Shown in pieces: positions 58,335-64,000 of a DNA stretch of 64,000 nt. The position numbers were made by a program, and so were the translations under genes. Positions within the stretch are counted from its first letter, which is position 1. Each line of letters starts with the position of its first letter. Origin of the DNA: Gammaproteobacteria bacterium (GTDB lineage: Bacteria; Pseudomonadota; Gammaproteobacteria; Acidiferrobacterales; Sulfurifustaceae); the NCBI GenBank assembly GCA_004298065.1, contig SCRL01000016.1, positions 1 to 64,000 of the forward strand, written 5' to 3'. The notes under the pieces are model-generated. The model worked only from the letters and a program-made list of their open reading frames with translations. It had not been told where the DNA came from and searched no databases.

Positions 58335-59078
58335 TCAGTTCATGAACATGCCCCCGTTCACGTGCAGGGTCGTGCCGGTGATGTAACCCGCCCGCGGCGA
58401 GGCCAAAAACGCCACCGCGGACGCGATGTCCTCGGGGGTGCCCAGGCGCCCAAGCGGGATCTGGCCCAGCAGCGCCGCGCGCGCCGCCTCCGGCAGCGCC
58501 CGGGTCATGTCGGTGTCGATGAAGCCCGGGGCCACGGCGTTGACCGTGATGTTGCGCGAACCGACCTCGCGCGCCAGCGCCTTGGTGAAGCCGACGATGC
58601 CGGCCTTGGCGGCGGCGTAGTTCGCCTGCCCGGGATTGCCGGTGGCGCCGACCACCGAGCTGATGGAGACGATGCGGCCCTTGCGCGCCTTGGTCATGGA
58701 ACGCAGCACCGCCTTGGTCATGCGGAACACCGACTTGAGGTTGGTATCCAGGATCGAATCCCACTCCTCCTCGCTCATGCGCAGCAGCAGGTTGTCGCGC
58801 GTGATGCCGGCGTTGTTGACGAGGATGCCCGGCATGCCGCCGTTCGCCTCCATGTCCTTAAGCAGCGCCTCGATCGAAGCAGCGCTGGTGACATCGAGCA
58901 CCGCGCCGCGCCCGGCAATGCCGTTGTCCGCGAGCGCCTTGCCGATAGCCTCGGTGCCGCCCGCGCTCGTGGCCGTACCGACGACGGTCGCGCCGCGGCG
59001 CCCGAGCTCGAGCGCGATGGCAAGCCCGATGCCGCGGCTCGCGCCCGTGACCAGTGCAATCTCGCCCTTAAGTGACAT
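58335..59078 (-). CDS. fabG: 3-oxoacyl-ACP reductase
   Basis: This 247-residue short-chain dehydrogenase has the NADPH motif TGASRGIG (11-18), NNAG (88-91) and the catalytic Ser140/141, Tyr154 and Lys158 ([22 protein letters not shown]). It reduces 3-oxoacyl-ACP. The C terminus [17 protein letters not shown] is typical. It lies between fabD and acpP. Confidence 0.95.
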   Translation of the reverse strand: MSLKGEIALVTGASRGIGLAIALELGRRGATVVGTATSAGGTEAIGKALADNGIAGRGAVLDVTSAASIEALLKDMEANGGMPGILVNNAGITRDNLLLRMSEEEWDSILDTNLKSVFRMTKAVLRSMTKARKGRIVSISSVVGATGNPGQANYAAAKAGIVGFTKALAREVGSRNITVNAVAPGFIDTDMTRALPEAARAALLGQIPLGRLGTPEDIASAVAFLASPRAGYITGTTLHVNGGMFMN

Positions 59079-59101
59079 TACTGTCTCCTTTAAAAACTAT
59101 T

Positions 59102-59197
59102 CACAGGATTAACAGGATTTTTCAGGATTTACAGGATTACTTCAAAAGTTTTAGTTTTAAATCTTGTTAATCCTGTTTTAATCCTGTTAATCCTGTA
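59102..59197. repeat. Dispersed repeat of AACAGGATT / AATCCTGTT units
   Basis: Left half: CAGGATTAACAGGATTTTTC and more CAGGATT units. Right half: inverted units, GTTAATCCTG three times. The halves can fold into a long imperfect hairpin in the fabG-fabD gap. It is AT-rich and unlike coding DNA. It is a second host repeat family, distinct from the ACCACAGAG family. Confidence 0.8.
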
Positions 59198-59204
59198 AAA
59201 CTTT

Positions 59205-60140
59205 TTATTTCACTACCGCTTCCAGCGCCGCGCGCAGCGTCGCGGCATCGTACACCGCCAGCGTCTCGGCCTGCTTGTCGATGCGCTTGTTCAGACCCGC
59301 GAGCACCTTGCCCGGACCGCATTCCACAAACCGCGTCGCGCCGGCCGACAGCATCGCCCGCACAGTCTCGACCCAGCGCACCGGCGATTCGATCTGGCGT
59401 ACCAGCGCCTCGCGGATGCCGTCCGGCGTCGCCTCGCTTTTCACGTGCACATTATGAATGACCGGCACCTTCGGCGCGCGTACGTCCACCCCCGCGAGGC
59501 GCTGCGCCATCTGCTGCGCCGCCGGGTGCATCAGCTTGCAATGCGACGGCACGCTCACCGGCAGCGGCAGCGCGCGCTTGGCGCCCGCGGCCTTGGCCTG
59601 CTCGACGCCGCGCGCGACCGCTGTCGCCGTGCCAGCAATCACCACCTGGCCCGGCGAGTTGAAATTCACCGGCTCCAGCACTTCGCCCCGCGCCGCGTCG
59701 GCGCAGACCTTGCGCACCGCGTCATCTTCGAGACCGAGAATCGCGGCCATGCCGCCCTGTCCCGCCGGCACCGCCTGCTGCATGAAGCGCCCGCGGTCGG
59801 CGACGAGCTTCACGGCGTCGACGAAGCCGAGCGCCTCGGCGCACACGAGCGCGGTGTATTCGCCGAGACTGTGACCGGCCATCAGCGCCGGCATCGCCCC
59901 GCCCTGCGCGCGCCACACGCGCCACACGGCGACACCGGCGGTGAGCATCGCCGGTTGCGTCACCTCGGTCTGGTTGAGCTTCTCTTCCGGGCCGCGTTCG
60001 ACCACAGACCACAGGTCATAGCCGAGCGCCTGCGACGCCTCGGCGAAGGTCTGCGCCACCTGCGGGAACTCGCCCGCGAGCGCGTTCAGCATGCCGACCG
60101 ACTGCGAACCCTGGCCGGGAAAAACGAGTGCAAGTGTCAT
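59205..60140 (-). CDS. fabD: Malonyl-CoA:ACP transacylase
   Basis: This 311-residue enzyme has FPGQGSQSVGM (8-18), the catalytic Ser91 in MAGHSLGEYTALV, and His in VPSHCKLMHPA. It loads malonyl groups on ACP. The full motifs and normal length point to an active enzyme. Both sides are bordered by dispersed repeats (59102-59197 and 60168-60233). Confidence 0.95.
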   Translation of the reverse strand: MTLALVFPGQGSQSVGMLNALAGEFPQVAQTFAEASQALGYDLWSVVERGPEEKLNQTEVTQPAMLTAGVAVWRVWRAQGGAMPALMAGHSLGEYTALVCAEALGFVDAVKLVADRGRFMQQAVPAGQGGMAAILGLEDDAVRKVCADAARGEVLEPVNFNSPGQVVIAGTATAVARGVEQAKAAGAKRALPLPVSVPSHCKLMHPAAQQMAQRLAGVDVRAPKVPVIHNVHVKSEATPDGIREALVRQIESPVRWVETVRAMLSAGATRFVECGPGKVLAGLNKRIDKQAETLAVYDAATLRAALEAVVK

Positions 60141-60167
60141 ATGAAAATATTTTGTATGAGTTTTTTA

Positions 60168-60233
60168 ACCACAGAGATCACGGAGGACACGGAGAAAATC
60201 AAAAAACTCTGTGTTCTCTGTGCACTCTGTGGT
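60168..60233. repeat. Dispersed inverted repeat ACCACAGAG...CTCTGTGGT (copy 2)
   Basis: The ends ACCACAGAG (60168-60176) and CTCTGTGGT (60225-60233) are inverted, with inner GGAGGACACGGAG and CTCTGTGTTCTCTGTG. It belongs to the family at 53402-53484 and lies between fabH and fabD. Confidence 0.8.
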
Positions 60234-60242
60234 GAAAATTAA

Positions 60243-61211
60243 TTAATATTTAAGCAGTACCGAGCCCCAGGTAAAACCGCCGCCGAAGGCCTCCATCAGC
60301 ACGGTCTCGCCGCGCTTGATCCGTCCGTCGCGCACGGCCTCGTCGAACGCCAGCGGGATCGACGCGGCCGAGGTGTTGCCGTGACGCTCCACCGTCAGCA
60401 CCACCTGGTCCATGGACATGCCGAGCTTCTTCGCGGTCGCGGTAATGATGCGCACGTTTGCCTGGTGCGGCACCAGCCACTTCACGTCCGACTTCTGCAG
60501 TTTGTTGGCGTCGAGCGTTTCGTCCACGATCTTGCCGAGCGTGTTCACCGCCACCTTGAACACCTCGCCGCCTTCCATGTTGAGGTGCGCCTCGTTCTTG
60601 CGCACCTTGTCGTAACCCTGGGAGATGCCGGCCGGCACCGTGAGCAAATCCTTGTACTGGCCGTCGGCGTGCAGGTGCGTCGACACAATGCCGGGTTCGT
60701 CGGCGGCCCCGATCACCACCGCGCCGGCGCCGTCGCCGAACAGCACGCAGGTGGAGCGGTCGGTCCAATCGATGATGCGCGACAGCGTTTCGCTGCCGAC
60801 CACGAGCGCGCGCTTCGCGGCGCCCGTACGAATGAATTTGTCGGCGACGGTGAGTGCGTACACAAAGCCGGTGCACACCGCCTGCACGTCGAATGCCGGG
60901 CAGCCGTGAATGCCGAGCCGGTCCTGCAACAGGCAGGCGGTGCTCGGGAACACGCGGTCGGGCGTGGTCGTGGCGAGCACGATCAGGTCGATGTCGGCGG
61001 GCTGGAGGCCCGCGGCCTCGATCGCGCGGCGCGCGGCGTGCTCGGCCATACTGCCGGTGGTTTCGCCGTCGGCGGCGATGTGGCGCTCGCGAATGCCGGT
61101 GCGCTCCACGATCCACTGGTCGGTGGTCTCGACCATCTTTTCGAGGTCGGCGTTGGTCAGCACCTTGGACGGCAGATAACCGCCGGTGCCGAGAATGCGG
61201 GAATAGCTCAC
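60243..61211 (-). CDS. fabH: 3-oxoacyl-ACP synthase III
   Basis: This 322-residue enzyme starts fatty acid chains from acetyl-CoA and malonyl-ACP. The catalytic triad is Cys113 ([13 protein letters not shown]), His in [11 protein letters not shown] (near 249) and Asn in [13 protein letters not shown] (near 279). The C terminus [13 protein letters not shown] is conserved. It overlaps plsX by 4 bp. Confidence 0.95.
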   Translation of the reverse strand: MSYSRILGTGGYLPSKVLTNADLEKMVETTDQWIVERTGIRERHIAADGETTGSMAEHAARRAIEAAGLQPADIDLIVLATTTPDRVFPSTACLLQDRLGIHGCPAFDVQAVCTGFVYALTVADKFIRTGAAKRALVVGSETLSRIIDWTDRSTCVLFGDGAGAVVIGAADEPGIVSTHLHADGQYKDLLTVPAGISQGYDKVRKNEAHLNMEGGEVFKVAVNTLGKIVDETLDANKLQKSDVKWLVPHQANVRIITATAKKLGMSMDQVVLTVERHGNTSAASIPLAFDEAVRDGRIKRGETVLMEAFGGGFTWGSVLLKY

Positions 61212-62230
61212 GCGGTCTCTTCCTTATTAGCAGCCATGGCGGCCAGCGCCTGGCCGATGCGCTGCGGGACTTCTTTTTTGGCCTCGGCCAGCGCTTCGAG
61301 GATGGCATGCTCGAACGCCAGTTTATCCGCCCCGCCGTGGCTCTTGATGACGGTGCCGTTCAGGCCCACGAGGCTCGCGCCATTATAGCGCCGCGGGTCC
61401 ACGCGTTTGCGAAATGCCTTGAGCGCCGGCAGCGCCAGCAGCGCGGACAATTTGGTGAAGATATTGCGCTTGAACTCCTCGCGTATGAACTGCGTGATCA
61501 TGCGCGCCAGGCCCTCGCTCGTCTTGAGCGCGACGTTGCCGACAAAGCCGTCGCAGACGATGACGTCGAGGTCGCCGGTGTAGATCTCGTCGCCTTCGGC
61601 GTAGCCGGCGTAGTTCACCGGCGCGGCGCGCAGCAGCTCGGCGGTGCGCTTCACGATTTCATTGCCCTTGATGTCTTCCTCGCCGATATTGAGCAGGCCG
61701 ACGCGCGGGTTCGGCTTGCCTTCGACCGCGCCGACCAGGATCGAACCCATGATGGCGAATTGCACCAGCTGTTCCGGGGAGCAGTCCACGTTGGCGCCGA
61801 GATCGAGCATGTGCACGTGGCCGTGGGTCGTGGGCAGCGTGGTGCAGATCGCGGGCCGGTCGATGCCGGGCAGAGTCTTGAGCACGAAGCGCGAAGTCGC
61901 CATGAGCGCGCCGGTGTTGCCGGCGGAAACCGCCGCGGCCGCGTCGCCGCGTTTCACGAGATCGATGGCCACGCGCATGGACGAATCCTTTTTCCTGCGC
62001 AGCGCATCGGCCGGCGGCTCGTCCATGCCGACGACTTCGGAGGCATGGTGCACGCGCAGGCGCGCGGACTCGGCGCCGCGGCGGCGCTTGAGCTCGGCAT
62101 CGATCGCGTCGCGCTGCCCCACCAGGATCAGGGACAGTTCGGGTTCGCGATCGAGAACCGAAAGCGCCGCGGGCACGGTGACACCGACACCGTGATCACC
62201 CCCCATGGCATCGAGGGCAATCGTGATCAC
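61208..62230 (-). CDS. plsX: Phosphate acyltransferase
   Basis: This 340-residue enzyme makes acyl-phosphate from acyl-ACP for phospholipid synthesis. Conserved parts are [10 protein letters not shown] at the start, [31 protein letters not shown] and [18 protein letters not shown]. It follows rpmF after 37 bp, the normal order. The catalytic His or Asp motifs seem intact. Confidence 0.95.
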   Translation of the reverse strand: MITIALDAMGGDHGVGVTVPAALSVLDREPELSLILVGQRDAIDAELKRRRGAESARLRVHHASEVVGMDEPPADALRRKKDSSMRVAIDLVKRGDAAAAVSAGNTGALMATSRFVLKTLPGIDRPAICTTLPTTHGHVHMLDLGANVDCSPEQLVQFAIMGSILVGAVEGKPNPRVGLLNIGEEDIKGNEIVKRTAELLRAAPVNYAGYAEGDEIYTGDLDVIVCDGFVGNVALKTSEGLARMITQFIREEFKRNIFTKLSALLALPALKAFRKRVDPRRYNGASLVGLNGTVIKSHGGADKLAFEHAILEALAEAKKEVPQRIGQALAAMAANKEETA

Positions 62231-62267
62231 GACTCAGCGCTCCGCGCCGGAAGAATGCAACGGAGAA

Positions 62268-62447
62268 TTATTCCGGTTTGGTTTCGAGCACCTTGCGGCC
62301 GCGATAGTAACCGTCCGCGGTCACCTGGTGCCGGCGGTGCGTCTCACCGCTGGTCTTGTCGATCGACAGCGTGGACTTCTTCAGCGAGTCATGCGAACGA
62401 CGCATGCCCCGGCGGGAAGGCGATACTCGACTTTTCTGGACAGCCAT
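62268..62447 (-). CDS. rpmF: Ribosomal protein L32
   Basis: Fifty-nine residues: starts [20 protein letters not shown] and ends [13 protein letters not shown]. The phrase [20 protein letters not shown] is typical of the gammaproteobacterial form, which lacks the zinc Cys set. It is too short to appear in longer ORF lists, but its frame is clean. It lies between yceD and plsX, as in other Proteobacteria. Confidence 0.95.
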   Translation of the reverse strand: MAVQKSRVSPSRRGMRRSHDSLKKSTLSIDKTSGETHRRHQVTADGYYRGRKVLETKPE

Positions 62448-62475
62448 GACGTTTCCTCGTCGTCAAAAAATCATT

Positions 62476-62994
62476 TCAGGTTCGCTTCAACCGGTTCAGG
62501 CCGGAGAGCGGTTTGTCCGCGGGCGTCGCGGACTTCACAAAATTCTTCGCCGCGCATGCCTCGACCGGATGCAACGGGATCATCGGCATCGCCAGCAGCA
62601 GCTCATCCTCGACGAGCTCGCTCAGGCGCAGTGGCCGATCCACCACCAGCGCCTCGACCTCGGGCGCCAGCCCCTCGGGACGTTCGCCCGGGCGCAGCAA
62701 CAGCAGCCGCACATCGGTCTCGAGCGTCAGCGCCATCGGTTCAAGACAACGCTGGCAGGCCACGCGCACGGTCGCACGGAGCCGGCCGGTCATCTCATAC
62801 ACATTGCCGATCTCCGCGTGGCCGAAGTGCAGATCCACCTGCGCCTCGCCGGTGCTGTCGAGACCGGCTTGGGCCAGCCGCGGCATCGCCTTGAGCGGCA
62901 GCACGCCAATAAGGTGCGCGCGCTTCTCGGCCAGCAGTATCGGTTCGATGTCTGCGGGCAGCTGGCCCTGCGGTATCTTGCCTGTCGGCGACAT
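62476..62994 (-). CDS. yceD: YceD (DUF177) protein
   Basis: This 172-residue protein matches the YceD/DUF177 family: GEAQVDLHFGHAEIGNVYEMTGRLRATVRVACQRCLEPMALTLET, with CQRC, and LVVDRPLRLSELVEDELLLAMPMIPLHP. It ends with AAKNFVKSATPADKPLSGLNRLK. In bacteria and plastids it is linked to 23S rRNA accumulation. It is the first gene of the rpmF-plsX-fab operon and is preceded by a consensus promoter. Confidence 0.92.
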   Translation of the reverse strand: MSPTGKIPQGQLPADIEPILLAEKRAHLIGVLPLKAMPRLAQAGLDSTGEAQVDLHFGHAEIGNVYEMTGRLRATVRVACQRCLEPMALTLETDVRLLLLRPGERPEGLAPEVEALVVDRPLRLSELVEDELLLAMPMIPLHPVEACAAKNFVKSATPADKPLSGLNRLKRT

Positions 62995-63050
62995 GGAAAT
63001 TCTCTCCTGCCGCGGTCTACCGGGCTACCCGGGCCGATTTCAGGCCGCGC

Positions 63051-63079
63051 ATCATATATTTGCGGCTAACCTGTGTCAA
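63051..63079 (-). promoter_or_regulatory. Sigma70 promoter of the yceD-rpmF-plsX-fab operon
   Basis: On the minus strand -35 TTGACA (63079-63074) and -10 TATGAT (63056-63051) are 17 bp apart. Transcription would begin near 63044 and yceD starts at 62994. Both boxes match or nearly match the consensus, as expected for an essential operon. Confidence 0.8.
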
Positions 63080-63104
63080 AATATGGACTTTTAGGCGTGG
63101 TGCA

Positions 63105-63133
63105 TTGACACGGCAGCCCCCTTTCCGTAAAAA
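63105..63133 (+). promoter_or_regulatory. Sigma70 promoter of the biotin carboxylase gene
   Basis: -35 TTGACA (63105-63110), a 17-bp spacer, -10 TAAAAA (63128-63133). It points to the gene starting at 63188. A hairpin AGGGCGCCCT (63137-63146) in the leader may affect the transcript. Confidence 0.65.
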
Positions 63134-63187
63134 GCAGGGCGCCCTGCGGGGTCGATGGGACCCCAAATCCGCGCGGAGCCTTCGGAA

Positions 63188-64000
63188 TTGATCAAAAAGA
63201 TACTGGTCGCCAACCGTGGTGAGATCGCGGTGCGCGTGGTGCGCGCCTGCGCCGAGATGGGTATTACCTCGGCGGCGATCTACACCGACGCCGACCGCCA
63301 CGCGCTGCACGTCAAGAAGGCGGACGAGGCCTATAACGTCGGCCCCGACCCCGTCGGCGGCTACCTCAACGCCCACCGCATCGTGAACCTGGCGGTGGCT
63401 GCCGGCTGCGACGCCCTGCACCCGGGCTATGGCTTCCTGTCCGAGAACCCCCAGCTCGCCGAGATCTGCGCCCGGCGCGGCATCATCTATATCGGCCCTT
63501 CGCCCGAGGCGATCCGCGCCATGGGCGACAAGACCCTGGCGCGCGAGGCCATGATCAAGGCCGGCGTGCCGGTGGTGCCGGGGTCGGAAGGCAATCTCAA
63601 AAACGCCGCCGAAGCGGTAAAGCTGGCGAAGAAAATCGGCTATCCGGTGATGCTCAAGGCCACCTCCGGCGGCGGCGGGCGCGGCATCCGCCGCTGTAAC
63701 AGCGAGGACGAGCTCAAGCGCGCCTACGAGCGCGTGGTGTCCGAGGCCACCAAGGCCTTCGGCAGCGCCGAGGTGTTCCTGGAAAAGGCCATCGTCAACC
63801 CGCGCCACATCGAGGTGCAGGTGCTGGGTGACAAATACGGCAACGTGATTCACCTGTTCGAGCGCGACTGCTCGATCCAGCGCCGCCACCAGAAGCTGGT
63901 CGAGATCGCGCCCTCACCCCAACTCTCCGAGGCGCAGCGCCGGGAAGTGTGCGGGCTCGGGGTGCTCGCGGCCAAGACCGTGCACTACCAGAACGCCGGC
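63188..64000 (+). CDS. Biotin carboxylase subunit (acetyl-CoA/pyruvate carboxylase type), N-terminal part
   Basis: The frame opens at TTG 63188 (IKKILVANRGEIAVRVVRACAEMG), with GGAG about 10 bp before it, and runs off the window after 271 residues. Visible parts: the biotin carboxylase N domain, HPGYGFLSENPQLAEICARRGI, the ATP-grasp Gly loop KATSGGGGRGIRR, and NPRHIEVQVLGDKYGNVIHLFERDCSIQRRHQK. The phrase TDADRHALHVKKADEAYNVG is closer to free-standing subunits of pyruvate- or acyl-CoA-type carboxylases than to classical AccC, so I do not assign accC. It uses ATP and bicarbonate to carboxylate biotin. Confidence 0.85.
   Translation, partial: MIKKILVANRGEIAVRVVRACAEMGITSAAIYTDADRHALHVKKADEAYNVGPDPVGGYLNAHRIVNLAVAAGCDALHPGYGFLSENPQLAEICARRGIIYIGPSPEAIRAMGDKTLAREAMIKAGVPVVPGSEGNLKNAAEAVKLAKKIGYPVMLKATSGGGGRGIRRCNSEDELKRAYERVVSEATKAFGSAEVFLEKAIVNPRHIEVQVLGDKYGNVIHLFERDCSIQRRHQKLVEIAPSPQLSEAQRREVCGLGVLAAKTVHYQNAG

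Noticed and set aside
60854-62449. 531-codon plus-strand frame
   Set aside because: It covers fabH, plsX and rpmF in antisense; those are certain genes.

Overview
The window is GC-rich proteobacterial DNA. Two pieces of host chromosome (about 1-1054 and 46428-64000) flank one integrated mobile element of about 45.4 kb. The right flank carries the typical gammaproteobacterial order yceD-rpmF-plsX-fabH-fabD-fabG-acpP-fabF-pabB-pabC-mltG-tmk-holB-pilZ-tatD on the minus strand. Before it come a plus-strand SHP/DHC/cytochrome b561 haem-protein cluster and a QseBC/PmrAB-type two-component system. After it comes a divergent biotin-carboxylase subunit gene cut by the window edge. The left flank is the 3' end of an RTX-repeat protein gene. 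The host is therefore probably a gammaproteobacterium; I cannot name the genus.

The element is an integrative and conjugative element of the Tn4371-like type. From left to right it holds: an intron-bearing tRNA-Leu; a Gabija-type defence pair; a minus-strand P-type mating-pair operon (traG, RHH gene, trbB, C, D, E, J, K, L, F, G, I, DUF2274 gene); a LysR gene and a second entry-exclusion-like lipoprotein; a porin/cupin/LysR cargo; relaxase, traF, DUF2840 gene, RHH gene, parA; an iteron origin with repA; small regulators; a defence operon (RHH regulator, PaeR7I/XhoI-type methyltransferase and nuclease, inactive long pAgo, PD-(D/E)XK nuclease); parB, DUF932, DUF2958, radC and DUF1016-nuclease genes; and a tyrosine integrase next to the right end.

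The most striking feature is how the element treats its target. It sits inside the anticodon loop of a host tRNA-Leu(UAA). The 5' half of the gene (1014-1054) and the 3' half (46428-46482) now lie 45 kb apart and share only a 9-bp core, CTTAAAATC. Neither junction rebuilds the tRNA. Instead the element brings a complete, diverged tRNA-Leu(UAA) gene 163 bp inside its left end (1217-1533), and that gene is interrupted by a 232-nt group I intron between U34 and A35. The intron splits exactly the sequence that forms the att core. So the replacement tRNA can be made by splicing, yet its gene should not be a target for the element's own integrase. I regard this target destruction plus intron-shielded replacement as the best candidate for an undescribed system here.

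The defence genes lie in two groups, Gabija beside attL and the restriction/pAgo operon in the accessory region, all on the plus strand. Most transfer and maintenance genes are on the minus strand. Dispersed hairpin repeats and duplicated leaders mark the 30.8-44 kb part of the element.
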